Position numbers and translations under genes: made by a program
The notes under the pieces: generated by a model
Told to the model about the DNA's origin: nothing
Database searches by the model: none
Seen by the model: only the letters and a program-made list of their open reading frames with translations
NCBI GenBank assembly: GCA_933228895.1
Contig: OW121846.1
Location: 6,975,915 to 7,039,914 of the forward strand
Reading direction: 5' to 3'
DNA: 64,000 nucleotides
Source of the DNA: Platycnemis pennipes
Lineage: Eukaryota > Arthropoda > Insecta > Odonata > Platycnemididae
In this document: in pieces, positions 11,641-23,257 of the stretch
How the letters are laid out: each line of letters begins with the position of its first letter
Position numbering within the stretch: position 1 is the stretch's first letter

Positions 11641-12084
11641 ACTACTGCCCATAAAATATTTAGTAGCGCCTCTTTGCGAGGCAACGTACAGTGGTTTTGC
11701 TACTGTGTCTCTCCTTCACATAAATGGTAAAATCATATGTAAAAACTGTTTTTAAGACATGAGAGTCAGACTTGAGTAGTGTGCGTGTGTAGTAAGGTGC
11801 AAGTTTTGACATTTGATGCAATTGACACCAAGAATCCACAAAGGTATAACGGTATAAAATACAAGAATGGTCAATTGACCGCTCACGGTCATTGTAGGTA
11901 AAAGCTGGCATTGCTCTTGTCCTGAAGCATCCTCCCCCCCAAAAACTTCATTTTCACATTGTTTGTTCCAAAATATTAAAAGTCAAAGAAGCTCAGCCGC
12001 ATTAATTGTAAAGTAACAAAGTGGTGCGCGAAAGGAAAAGGCAAACGGTCAATTGACCATCCCCGGTCATTCTAGTGTTAAGTC

Positions 12085-12600
12085 ATCATCAGGTGAATAC
12101 CTCAGAAACACTTTTCCAGCAAGTATATGTACAAAAAGTGTTGAGGGGCGGGTTTGGTTTTGTGGGGAAGAGGGGGTGGGGGTAAGAAAGGTCAAAGGGA
12201 CAGGGAAAAGGGGGTGGTAGGTGAGGGAAAAGGTTTAGTGCTGAGTGACACATTGGGTCTTCGTTATGGTGGGTGGGTGTCCCTGAACAGTGAGAGGTCT
12301 AGGAGGGGTGAACGGGAGGCATACAACAAATCATTGAGGATTTCACCCTTCGAACCAACAGCTTTCATAATCTCAAGCTGTTCTAGAGCATCCAGGTGGA
12401 TGCCTCTCTTTTCCACATGCAGAATTTGAGGGGTGAACACTAGGGAAGAGGTTACAATAACAGAACAAACCCACCCCTCTTCACTTTTTGTATATATACT
12501 GGCTGAAACAGTGTTTCTGTGGTAAACACCTGGGTGTCTATTACAGATCTTTCTATAAGTTAGTTGTCGATCGTTAAGGTATTTACCGTTCAATACCAAT
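12085..12600 (-). mobile_element. Penelope-like element 3, C-terminal tail and 3' UTR
   Basis: On the minus strand, 12264-12440 encodes TPQILHVEKRGIHLDALEQL then EILNDLLYA, the usual segment after the GIY-YIG domain (compare TPKILHVCDKG in the copy at 42.9 kb). The block ends in inverted repeats: AGAAACAC...CAAGTATATGTACAAAAAGT at 12108-12145 pairs with 12483-12525. Such terminal repeats of partial copies are common in Penelope-like elements. It abuts the right TTAA of piggyBac 1. Confidence 0.65.
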
Positions 12601-14440
12601 CATACGTCAACTGAAATGCTATTACGGTTCGTCTATTGATATTGTTCAATAAATATGATGATACGGCGGAGAATTGTCGTTCGTTACGGGGCAAATAGTA
12701 CGATAAAGCTATTACGGTTCTTCATATCGAACGGTAACGGCTTATTGAAAGCACGATATCCTACAGCAGGCTATGGAGCGTCTGTAACTCTCTTGTCGTT
12801 CGTTACAAGAGTCACCTATGACGTTTATTCAAAGAAATGAGCAAATATATCAATGAATACTGTATTCTATTGGTTACATTATTATTATTATTGAATGCAC
12901 TACAAACTGATATACATTATAATGCAATGAGGTGAGAAGTTGAATTATGATGACATTGTTTCACACTCACTCATTGTAGGTATTCGGCAAAACATAATGC
13001 ATGAGATCTTCGTAATGACTCATAGCTCGCAACTATAAATGCATCAATTTATTTTGTAGCTTACAAGTACCAGTCTTTGAACAGATTTCGTGAAGGATTT
13101 CCATTGAGTTTTATACAACCATAGAATTTTACTCTGTGTAAATTCTTTGTAGGGTGCCCAACAGCTAATGTCAGCTGTGGCCGAGTGGGTTAAGGCATTA
13201 TAATAGTTTTTTCGTTGAGAGTTCGGTTCCCACAATGACCAAATTTTTTTGTTTTCAAATAGTTTACAGCATGACTGTTAAAGGCCAATCCCTTACGTTT
13301 ACAGCAGTAGCAACAACATATTTTTATTTTAAAACTATTTACTGGATTTCCAATCATCCCCTTGAGAGACTTTCGAGGTGAATTTCGGGACTGTGTTTAC
13401 GGGGAAGAGGCTTCACATGCTGACAGGCCTAATACGTTTCGATGAAAAAGATACCTCTAATGTAAAGCAAAAGGTTTCATATTTACCATGTGCAAACGAG
13501 AATTCAACGTTGAGTATCAACAATTTAGTCAGTGACTTCTCTTCGTAAACAATATTGAACGTATGATGTTCGTACACAAATGTAATCCTTTTACATTGTG
13601 AATGAGTAGTTGAAGAAGATGTATCAATTTATTATCTACCAATACTTGAGCTTTAACTACCATGACTGATGTGTGAAGGCTTTACATTTTAAATGTTATG
13701 CTTACAAGAAATGGAAGGCTTATACTCTTGGCTGCTGTTGCTGCAGAAGGAAGGAGGGCCATTTTCCCATTCGTATGCTTGTAATGCTCGATGCAATAGG
13801 TTAACCATCTTTAATGCATAGCATGAATGGTAAGTTTAGCTATTATTATAATGTTAAATTGAGGAATAGATGGAATGAATTATGTCACCATAAATTGTAT
13901 GCATGTTAAAACATGGACTGTTAAACTATGTCATCATAAATACTAAGTACAGTGAAATATAAGTATGAACTTTTTGCTCACTGACCTTTTATTTCGGGAA
14001 TTTCATTTCTGTTCATTTTATATGAAGGTATGAAACAAGGCGATTAGATAGCATGATTAAAAACATTAATATGAATTGTTTTGTGTCATAACTAACAATA
14101 CAACAAGAATTACGGGAGTAATGAAAGCCAACAATCAAATGAAATCGAGTTAAAATTCTGAAATTAAATATTCACCTTTGTTTTAAACTGTTTGTAAATA
14201 TTTATTCACATTTATTTGTAATCTCAATATTGCGGGTTGGAGTTTTCGTTCGTCATTTGTTACCATCCATCTTCTGCTGCTTTGTCTCCTACGTCACACA
14301 ACGTCACCGTTGTACGATAAGTTCCCAAAGACAGCCAAAGCTTATCAAACGAAAGCAGTGCCTGGATGATGACTTAACCGTCGAAACCTGGGTAGAGGAA
14401 GGAAATAAAATTTGTGGAAAAATCAAGTTTATTCATTAAT
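12601..14440. other. AT-rich stretch; short repeats, otherwise no genes
   Basis: Contains TCGTTCGTTAC twice (about 12675 and 12792) and CTATTACGGTTC twice (about 12620 and 12708), suggesting a small repeat at 12540-12840. It also contains a tRNA-like unit at 13170-13240. I see no coding region. Confidence 0.4.
13170..13240 (+). ncRNA. tRNA-derived sequence (serine/leucine-like A box), pseudogene or SINE head
   Basis: TGGCCGAGTGGGTTAAGGC at about 13179-13197 matches the A-box region of class II tRNAs. GTTCGGTTCCC at about 13221 is a B-box-like element. The stretch between is AT-rich with no stable anticodon arm, and no variable arm is visible. This is therefore a decayed tRNA or a tRNA-derived SINE head, not a working tRNA. 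Confidence 0.5.
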
Positions 14441-14449
14441 ATTGTAATG

Positions 14450-16440
14450 AATCGTTTCCACCATGTCACGGCCGATAACACCACTGCACAAGCCCTGTTT
14501 CCACTCATTTTCCAATCCAGGGCTTTCTGCTTGAGTTCAGAGACAATATCAAGCTAATGTCCAGTGATGAGTATAACCACATCATCTGCGTACCCTTGAG
14601 TGTATGCACCAGTCCTATTCAGTCTTACAAGAAGACTCCGACTACCATATTCCAGTGAAGTGGAGATAACACTCCTCCCTGAAGGCAGCCTTGTGTCACA
14701 GCTACCTTCATTGAACTGTCTCTCAAGACTACCTTGACAGTTCTCCTTTCTGACATGTACCTAATCCAGCTCACAATATAAGTGTGGATTCCATGTCTTC
14801 CTGCTGCAATGCAGAAGTGATCGAAGGATGTGTTATTAAATGCTCCCTTGACATCAAGAAATGACCCCATTTCGTACATTTCATGTTCCAGCACTCCCTC
14901 AGTTCTGCTAACAAGATTGTGGAGCGCTGTCTCCATGCGCTTTCCCTTTTGGTACGTGTGTTGTTACAGGTGCAGGGGGTGGTCCATTTAAGGGCCATCC
15001 CTTATGTACCAGTCAACTACCTTCTATAGTGTCTTCAATGGAAAAGACATAAGACTGATTCCTCGAAAGGCGTTTGCTCTTGTGTAGTCTGTCTTACCCG
15101 GTTTAGGTATGAAAACCACCTTGGTGATCCTCCAGGCTTTTGGAACATATACATAGGCCAGGCAGGAACGAAATTGTCTTACCATTGGGAGGAGGAGCAG
15201 GTCCTGCCCTTTGTGAAGGATGCAGGAAATACCCCATCCTGCCCAGCAGCCTTGAAGGGGCTAAAACTCACGATTGCCCATTTTGTAACTTCATTTGTCA
15301 CAATGCTGGAGTGAGGTATCAATTCTGTCCAAGCCGGACTGATGGAATTTCTCCCATGATGCATCTCCCTCAACTCCCTGGAGCCTGGAAAGTGGGTCTC
15401 CAGCATTAGCTTCAGTGAATCCTTGTCGGAAGACATAAAGTCTCCTGAGGGAAGCAACAGAGACCCCTGCTTCTGAGTCTTTCGATAGGATCTTATGAAG
15501 TCTTGCCATCTGTGGAACAGTCTCTACACTCACACAGAAACCCCTCCATGAATCCCTCTTAGAGCGCTTAATCGCCATTTTGAACCATAGGGCAACTGTA
15601 AAGTTTTCCCAATCCTGAGCCGTTCTTGTCCTCTTTGCCTTATTAAAGAGTTTCCTCATTTCCATGCAGAGACCATTTAATTCTGCTCACCACCAGGGTA
15701 ATTTACACCCTTCCTTCCTGGTCTTTAAGGGGCAGCTGTTTTTGTAGGATGTGATGATGCTTCCCTGTAGGTAGTCAACAGCAGCATCTACCTCATCCAC
15801 ATTTATAAACTTGCACTGAGGTGCCCCCTCTAGGACAGCCTTTCTCAATATAGTTCCCAGTTAGTAGTCCTGGCGTACCTCTATGTTGTTTGCCTGCAAT
15901 TGGATTCTAAAATAATGAATAGTATGTGTCTGTGGTCGGACAAAGTTATCTCACCTGACACTCTCCACCCAGCAATCCTGTGCACCAGAGAACTGGTGCA
16001 GAGTGTAATATCTATCACCTCCTGCCTAACACTGTTTGCATAGGTAGGTAGCGATCCTTTGTTGTGTGTATGTAACGTCATAGGCATAAGATACTCCAAC
16101 AGGGGCTCTCCCCTTCCGTTGGTGCTTCCACTCCCCCACTCAGTGTGGTGCACGTTAGCATCACAGCCGATGAGACGATCCCACTTGTTGGTTTTACAGT
16201 GACTCAGCAGCCTCTCCCTCTCATTCGATGGTGGAGGAGCCAGTGCATCATATGGTAGATAGGAGGAGCAGACAACGACTCTCTTCCTATTCTCATCTTC
16301 CCCAAGGGTCAGCAGAACTACTGTCCGATCCCTCAAAGTGAATTCTGATAAATACGTTGCAATTATTCCATTCACACACATTGTGACGCCTTTACTGCAA
16401 ATGGAATAACTGCGAAATTACCCTTGATGCCGATTGCTTT
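14450..16440 (-). pseudogene. LINE 5' half: AP endonuclease and reverse transcriptase core (R1/LOA type)
   Basis: On the minus strand, 16381-15881 is an apurinic-type endonuclease: VVVCSSYLPYDALAPPPSNE, IGCDANVHHTEWGS, and the terminal SDHRHILF. Next comes a linker (15665-15180, with the AAGQDGVFPA motif) and the RT (15000-14560). The RT has FLDVKGAFNN (first Asp), QGCLQGGVLSPLHWN, and GYADDVV near 14595 (catalytic YADD). Frameshifts and stops separate the blocks. It breaks off shortly after YADD. The missing continuation resembles the fragment at 6180-7690. Confidence 0.85.
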
Positions 16441-17010
16441 ATCTCTCTAACAAACTCGGGCGCCAGGTCTCCACGACTACCAGTTTAGCGACTAAGGCCG
16501 CCTCCGGCCTTAACCCACCCAGATAGGCTGCAGTGGCGACGATTTGCCAGGATTCGATGGGGTGACATGGGAACAATCAACAGGACCCCCACACGTTAAA
16601 TTCAGTTTCTGTATTTATTTAAATTGCAATTACAAAAGTTGATGAAAAGTTGGCATAACCCAGTAACACATAAATTAATCGGGGCTCGATCCCTCTGAAT
16701 GACATGAAATAAATTGGCACAAATGGGTTAACAGAATTGACTGCTTTCCAATCGGTTGACTTAAATGCTTAACCCATTTAACACCTTTAACACAAACCCT
16801 GTCAACCTAATGGACGAAACTAATATCGATGTTTGGCTGAACCCAAAATTAACTACTTGAGTAAACTGAACTTTAATGGGTGACAACCGCAGAAAAGCAA
16901 ATTCCACAGCCCAACAAACACTTTCATGACCCTCAAGCCACATACCTTCCACTCGGGAACAAATAGACACAATAAAGGTAGTTGTTTCAGAATTTGGTGG
17001 AATATCATAG

Positions 17011-17134
17011 CGAAAGAGAAAATGGCAATTTCCCACAAGAATAAAGATATTTAATTTGACCGGTTTTGGTGTACACCGAAACCGGTCAAATTAAATATCT
17101 TTATTCTTGTGGGAAATTGCCATTTTCTCTTTCG
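17011..17134. repeat. 124-bp near-perfect palindrome
   Basis: Two 62-base arms meet at a GTAC centre (17071-17074), with essentially no spacer and, by my reading, a single mismatched pair near 17066/17079. The sequence AATAGACACAAT flanks both sides (about 16964 and 17135). It could form a long hairpin or cruciform, or reflect a fold-back event or an assembly artefact. Confidence 0.9.
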
Positions 17135-18060
17135 AATAGACACAATATTGAGAAGTGATCACCCGTGGTTAGCACCTGAACACATTCTCGGTGCTCAACC
17201 ACCGCACCAGAGAGTTTGTGAAGAGGACCATCCCCGATGGAGTCCGAGAACCACGAGAGAGCTTCGCTCCGCCGTCTCCTTGGGCTTCGTTCCCGTGGTG
17301 CAGGCGCGATGACGCGGCTCTGTCGTCTGCCACAACGACCACGCACTACTGTAGCGTAAGCTTTCACCCGGCGGGCCCTGCCGAATTACTCGCTCACTGG
17401 TGGTCTAGCGGGAGGCTCGACTGGCCAGATCCATGCCTCCTCCTCCACTCGGCAGCCTTTCAACGTCGTAGCTCGCTCTCTCCCTCTCATTCTTTTAAGG
17501 GTAACGGGAAGTAGGAAAATACGTGGCTTGTTTTCCCCCAAATATACCCATCTCAAAGCTAACCCAAAAATTAAACATCAATTACAGTTTCTCCATCCAT
17601 TAACAAATACATGTAAAAATAGAAAAAAAAGCAGGCAGTTAGAGAACATTTCAATTAGGAACCAAATAACAAAGCAAATACTGGTTTACCAACCATTAAC
17701 AAAATACCTTTTTGCTGCATTTGGGTCCTGGACTCCATAATATTCCGTGTGCCAAACGCCCTAAAAATAATTCCGTTACAACATACAAGCTCTAGGTCTA
17801 TCAACAGTGGTACAAGAAACTGTTTCTGGGGTAACTTGGTGGAATTTTTCCATGATGGAGAAGAGAAAAACTAACAATGCAAGTTTTGTGGAATGCATTG
17901 TTAGTATTTTCTCTTCCCCAACAGTGTTTCAGTAAAATACTTTGCCCATAGTCATACTAAGTTCCCTGCTCTCTACCTTTGGAAAGCCCAGGGATCTTGA
18001 ATCAGAGCTATCTTCACCTCACCTTTCGAGAGGATCCTTTGCAGGACCCCCGAAGTAGCC
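17135..18060. other. GC-rich patch (17170-17500), then AT-rich sequence; no gene recognised
   Basis: 17170-17500 is CpG-rich compared with its surroundings and has open frames on both strands, without recognisable domains. It may be the body of an unidentified repeat tied to the adjacent palindrome. Confidence 0.35.
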
Positions 18061-18065
18061 CATCT

Positions 18066-18235
18066 GTGCTACCGGTTGGCCTGGGTAGCATAGTGGTCTG
18101 CCCAGTGGCCCGGAAGGCCTAAGGTCCTTGGTTTGATTCCCGGTCCAGGTGAAATTTTTCACTTGGCAATTAATGTGATCAATGAAAGTTGATTGCATCA
18201 GTTTTTCTGATGCTGTGAAAGTGAGCAATTATAGA
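18066..18235 (+). repeat. tRNA-derived SINE
   Basis: TTGGCCTGGGTAGCATAGTGG (about 18074-18094) is an A-box-like motif. GGTTTGATTCCC (about 18129) is a B-box-like motif at tRNA-typical spacing. A non-tRNA tail follows. This is an internal pol III promoter layout typical of insect SINEs. Confidence 0.6.
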
Positions 18236-18931
18236 AATACTATTGGAATTGCAACAAAAACATCACAGTAGCCACACTTCCCAACTCTGTGTCCAAATGC
18301 AGCCAAAACTACAGTCCTCCCACTTCAAAATGATTTGAAAGGATTACAATGCTAATGGATCTGTAAAAGCAATGGATTAGTCCACTTCGGCTGCACCTTC
18401 ATTTCATCTGCACCTCCATTCATCTGATCCTGCTCATTCACCCTCACTCAGTGACTTGCTAGCTGTTCCATGTGATATCCCAGAAGAAGAGTTCAAGGAG
18501 GCGAGAAGCCAAAAGCAAAATTATGGTGGGCACTTGTCCTGCTGCACACCTTATGGTTCCCTGCAATTGTTGAGGAGATAGTTGATCAATTAAAAAATAT
18601 CTTCAGTGTATACCCAGCAGTCTATTGTGTGAGAAATTTGTTGTGAAGTGTGTGCATGGTGCTTTTAAACTTGGCATCTCCTCCATGAGCAAAAGGGTGC
18701 CACAAATCACTCTTTGTGGGCATGATGAACAACTTTTTTCCCCAAAAATGTTTTTCATTCTAAAGGCTTGGAAAACGTGGTAAATAACTGGAATTCTTGG
18801 TTTTTATTTATACAAACACCCTGCTCTTCTGATTGGTGGTGTGTGGGTATGAGTAAATGCTGGAGGATATATCCCCCATTACCATTTGGAAAGGTAAAAT
18901 TCTTTAACTCCTTCTCTTTTCTTTTTTTCAG
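18236..18931. other. Intron upstream of the first visible ATM exon
   Basis: No coding segment is recognised. The end of this stretch is a strong polypyrimidine tract and acceptor (TTTTCTTTTTTTCAG) for the exon at 18932. An open frame continuing upstream to 18768 is intronic read-through. Confidence 0.6.
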
Positions 18932-19621
18932 GGCCATTGGTCTCAACCAGAGTGAAATCAGTGCCCAGGAGGCCATTAATGCCATTCTGGCATCTAATCT
19001 CTTGCACTCCAAGAGACACGTTGCAGAACTTTTCAACATGTATTTGACAGGCCGATTGCCCACTTGTGAGGGTAATGTAAAGACCCTTCATGGACTTTTG
19101 ATGTCATATAACGTGGTAGATGGGATGGAATTGGAGACACGTGAGGCATGCCTACTCTGGTTATACCCTGTGAAAGAAAAGCTTAAATCATTTCAGGACA
19201 TGCAATCGGTCAAACTTGTTGCTGAAATATTAACACAGTTATGTTTGAAGGAAAACATAAGGAAAGTGCTGCCGGAATTGAGTGCCAGTGAAGGTGGATC
19301 ATTGGAGTGTTTCTATTCTCAGATGGAATTTTGCAGTGGGCTTTTGATACCTGCAAAAAATCCACCCAAAGAATCAGTGTTTATATCTCCCGATGGAGTT
19401 TCCCTGGAAGAGGCTGCCTCACGTATTTTGCTCAGTATGGTGGCACGAGATGGTGATAATATTGTATCTTGGGTGAAGGAGTTGTTGGTGCCTGATGTGG
19501 AGCCAAGTTCTGTGGTATCTGCAGCAGAGTTCATGTACTTTCAGCTGCATGTCTTCGCTCTGGTGGCTTCCAATTTAATTCAATGCCGAGTGTCATCTCC
19601 CACCTCGGAAGAAGTCGTCAG
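18932..19621 (+). CDS. ATM: ATM kinase, N-terminal helical-repeat exon (first visible, 690 nt)
   Basis: Bounded by TTTTTTTCAG|GGCC and GTCGTCAG|GTATGC. The exon starts on the third base of a codon and ends after two bases of a codon. It encodes about 229 residues of leucine-rich helices with no stops. The pattern SEISAQEAINAILASNLLHS ... ELFNMYLTGRLPTC aligns with the vertebrate ATM stretch with ENFGLLGAIIQGSLVEVD, then FWKLFTG and the RPSCP region. SEEVVR at its end matches SETLVR. ATM is the PI3K-like kinase that signals DNA double-strand breaks; this part forms its N-terminal solenoid, which contacts NBS1 and other partners. The next exon (34994) joins in phase across a 15.4-kb intron. The assignment rests on this and the seven exons below; PIKK solenoids diverge fast, so a profile search should confirm it. 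Confidence 0.82.
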
Positions 19622-20550
19622 GTATGCTAAACATCTTTTATTTGCTTCTAACCCATAGTTAATAGTCAGCGTGGTAGTTACTTTTGACTGCTGTCAAAAA
19701 GGTTTCTGTCAGGCAAATCCCATTAAGAAGTGGACGTTTATTGTTGCTGGCAAGATTTCACCTTCCCTTATGAGGCTTCTCGTCAGCTATGAGGACCTTT
19801 AAAGGTTTGCTCCAACTCCCACACCATGGGAAAGTTCACAATTTTTCAAAATTTAGTTTGCCATAATTAACTGATGGAACTGAATGAAAGTTTGTTGATC
19901 GTATGTTTATGTAGTGTCTAGTTTTTTGAATTACTCTTCACAGCTGAAAATTCTACCTTTGAATGGTGCCAAATTGTATGGTAGTGATATCCCTTGGTGA
20001 TGGTGAGTGAGTGAAGTGGCCATGTGATGTCAGCAGCCGCATTGTGTCAAATGTGCTCCTAAGCTACAGTGGGCTGTTGTGGGCTCTGGGCATTGTTTTT
20101 TCCCTTTTATTGACACTAGACTCCTGTGATGGGGCCAGGTCTTCTAATCAAGAAGCTAGGGCAGTTGTGCCTCTATGTGGTTGGTTAAGTCTAAAGCTAT
20201 TTGAGTTCTTGACTTCAGTGGGATCTTGATGCCAACATCTTGGTGGTTGCCAGCATATCTTCCTCTCCATCACACTAGGCTATGTAAATCACCCTTTGTC
20301 CCCAGAGCCTTCCTATGGTGCTCCTTGTCGTTCTTGGAGACTACATGGCAACGCTGCAGCCAGGGACATGGCACTCCACATTAAAAAACGGTCCATTGGT
20401 TTCAGCGAGGCCCTTGGCTGCAGAGTCTCAGGCATGGGGAAGAGGACCGTGGGTGGGTCAGCAAGTTGAGGAAGGGCCGGCCAAAGACTACTGATCTAGG
20501 GGGCTGGTAAGGCATAATTTTCCATCTTGCTCTGACGTGTGTACCTCCCG
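19622..20550. other. Start of the large ATM intron; no gene recognised
   Basis: Around 19690-19800 a block on the minus strand resembles the 3' UTR of a Penelope-like element (hairpin-like GAAGCCTCATAAGGG). It is too short to assign. Confidence 0.3.
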
Positions 20551-20553
20551 ACA

Positions 20554-21727
20554 ATGGAAGATTTTCAAACCAAGATGGAGTCATTGAAATTGGATATAGA
20601 AAAATCATGTATTGAATATTCTGCCTGTGGAACCTACTTTTGCGGAGGAATTAATGAGGACAGAAAATCAAATCATTATTCTGATTTCAGAGAAAGTGCA
20701 ATTTTTGACAAATTAATGGTGATAATCAAACAGCTAAGTCATAACAGTAGAAGTTGGCTCTACGATGTTGACAATAATACCATAGAGCAATTCAACTCAA
20801 TAGTGGCAAAAATGATAGGAGGTAAAACCTTTGCTCTTCATAGGTCATACCAGGGGAGATGTGCTGGAGCCGCCATTCACTACAATGCAAAAAATCTGAC
20901 CTACAAGACCAGCAAAAAAATGTTTTTTTTCCAGCCCAGGGTTATACTTTTAAAAAATGGAGCAAAGGAGGCTTAAAAAAACATAGTTATTCACTATGAA
21001 AAGGCATGGCAAGCCGAGATGCCGCAAATATCTTTTTAAGGACTCTATTGAAGGGGACAGTGCTTAAGGACCGAATGCACAACCACCAATTATGTCCATC
21101 AATGTCTATAAAGAAGCTGAGATGGAATTTTTGACAAGCTTACGTGCATTGGATGAAGATAGAAGAAGAATTGAAAGAGCAACAATTTTGCAGGTGGAGA
21201 GTGGCGAATGGAGAGAGGTTAGAAGGAAATTGCTGACCGCATCTTTTCTTGGAGAAGTTTGCAATATGCTCTCACACACTAGTTGCAAAAATTTGGTGAA
21301 ACAAATTATGTACAGATCTATGGACGACGAGGCGTGTGCATAGGGAAGAGAGAAAGAAATCGTTGTTAAAGCGGAAATTGGAGAATGGTTTGGCTGGAAA
21401 GTTGAAGATTGTGGGCTCTTCATCGACAATGACCACCCATGTTTTGCCACCTCCCCTGATGGCCTGATTGGAGACGATGGTCTTCTTGAAATTAAATGTC
21501 CATATTCAGCCACAAATTTAAATCCAAATGAGGCAATAGAATTGAAGAAAGTTGCATTTTGGCTAATGAACAAGATAAAGCAAATAATTGGAATTATAAA
21601 ACGACATATATACCATTACCAGATCCAAGGGCAGCTTCATGTTACTGAACGCAAATACTGCAACCTTATTTTGCGGACACCGAATGGGATGAAACATGAA
21701 AAGGTGTACAGAGACGATGATTTGTAG
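20554..21727 (+). pseudogene. YqaJ-type exonuclease gene, interrupted (copy 1)
   Basis: Two open blocks. 20554-20973 contains NTIEQFNSIVAKMIGGKTFA and SYQGRCAGAAIHYNAK, a conserved region found upstream of the nuclease in arthropod proteins of this type. 21092-21727 holds the YqaJ/lambda-exonuclease fold: WREVRRKLLTASFLGEVCNM, then FATSPDGLIGDDGLLEIKCP with the catalytic Asp and Glu-x-Lys, QIQGQLHV, and RTPNGMKHEKVYRDDDL. A stop at 21341 (TAG) splits the domain, and the blocks are separated by a frame break near 20975-21090. YqaJ nucleases are 5'-3' exonucleases of phage and viral recombination systems; in arthropod genomes they appear as multi-copy, apparently mobile genes. A second broken copy is at 46195-46935. 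Confidence 0.8.
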
Positions 21728-22440
21728 TAGACGGAAAAGTTTCCTAAATTTGAAAAGTTTTATTAAAGTTGCCTATTGCCGGAAATAATTACCCTCGACA
21801 CAGGAGGTCGATTCAAATACAGGATCCTGAATGCCTAAAACAGGCTCAAATAGAATTAGAAATTCATGACGACTGCCATGATTTTATTTCCCTTAAAGAA
21901 AATATGTATCAGGACATGGTGTTCCGATTTTATTTATTGAGCAAGTGAACCAAAATTGTACTCCAATGAACTCTCTCAAGACGGAAATACACCTTCACGT
22001 AGTCGGCGTAGTCTCTTCCAGTGCGAAGTGAAGATTTTCCAGACTAATGTCCACAACTTTGAGACACCCTTCTGGTTTTGGATTTCCCAACAATAGGTCT
22101 CTGGACGCATGTTGCAGCAAAGACTCGAAGAGTGAAAAACTCACGGCTGACAGTGATATAGTGGTTATTTAGATCCTCTGCCTTTCCCCCTTCCCTTCCC
22201 GTCGTCGTCTTCCTGAGCCTCTCCCATGCCCTAAGTCCCTAAAATTTTACAACTCGGCAGGGTTGTGACGTGTTGCTGGGGCAATGGTCTGGTAACGACG
22301 AAGCAGATTCCTGATAGTTGAACTACTGGCCACAAGAGTATCGTAGACGCACACAACAACAACTAGTGGACTTTGAGGAGTACTAAACGTGCGAGATCCA
22401 GAAAAGCAGGGCCTTAATACGTAACTGGAGTCTAATTTTT
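21728..22440. other. No gene recognised
   Basis: Mixed-composition intronic sequence following the YqaJ pseudogene. Short open frames only; it may include decayed 3' sequence of that unit. Confidence 0.35.
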
Positions 22441-23055
22441 TCCCGTGATGCCCCAACGTATCGTTTATTTCGAAATGATTCACTGGGGCAGCGCACTTCC
22501 ACGGTTAGTTAGTGCCTATTTCAAAGTCTTTGTGATTTTGGCATCGCTTTCTTGATCTTAAGTTACTCTAAAGTGTTACGAAGCTATTTTGAACCTTTGC
22601 TTATGCTCATGATGTGCTGCACGCCAGCAAAGCTGTTTACCCCAAATCAACACTTCCCTCGAGTAATATCCCATCTTGACCAAGCCGTCCCTAGCTTTTT
22701 TTTCCCAGGCTATTCGTGCCATAAGTAATGCCTTCCCCTCTCTTCCTTCCGAGCCTCCCCTCCTTCCAAGCTCTGGTTGGATGACTGTAGCGCTAAGGGA
22801 TTCTGGGTTTGTTGCCGACCTTGACGTGATGCTCAACCCCTCTCTACCTCTATCCAGCAGTTCATCATCGTAGCAAAGTCTTGTGGGCTGAGAGCAGGCC
22901 TGTAAATTTAAAGATCTACGGCGAAAAGGATGGTGACCTGGAAAATACACCTAATGTGATATTACTGGAAATATGTCCTAAAATATTCATTTTGTTTTTA
23001 TTTTCCACGTGATCACATCTGATAGTGCATACGTCTCCAACTTTAACAAGAATCT
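22440..23055 (+). mobile_element. Internally deleted Tigger derivative
   Basis: 22446-22790 matches the 5' untranslated part of the Tigger at 24118-33322, in its two pieces 24263-24381 and 27222-27410. 22790-23055 matches its 3' part (about 32740-33110). The whole transposase region is missing, as in MITE-type deletion derivatives. Because the 5' match runs straight across the point where the piggyBac interrupts the full element, this copy shows that piggyBac's empty site. The termini themselves are not preserved. Confidence 0.75.
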
Positions 23056-23257
23056 GTCAACCTAATGAAATTACCTCGGACAAGCAAATTGGACGGCATA
23101 CTCAGCAGCAAAGTTGTATCAGGTTAGGATCGGCTACCGCGCCATCCCCGGCATCAAGGTCACTGAGTCATCAACTAAGGGCGAGGGGAAACGGATGGAA
23201 GTTGAGGCACGAGCTTACACAATTTTGTTTGGTGCAACAGCTGACAACCAAAGACTG

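Larger units (their letters stand above)
7767..12077 (-). mobile_element. piggyBac transposon 1, TTAA-flanked, containing a nested Penelope-like element
   Basis: Terminal inverted repeats CACTAGAATGACCGGGG lie at 7767-7783 and 12061-12077. TTAA lies immediately outside both (7763-7766 and 12078-12081), the exact piggyBac target duplication. Subterminal copies of the palindrome GTCAATTGAC occur on the left (about 7816) and on the right (about 12049 and 11870). Cargo on the minus strand is the transposase (9068-10610, N-terminus near 11684). Insertions within it are a LINE scrap (8219-8690, + strand) and a Penelope-like element (about 10600-11640). Related termini occur at 39000-41225. Confidence 0.93.

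Noticed and set aside
18768..18931. Open frame extending the first ATM exon upstream to an ATG
   Set aside because: It contains the polypyrimidine tract and acceptor, and its translation is not solenoid-like; it is intronic.
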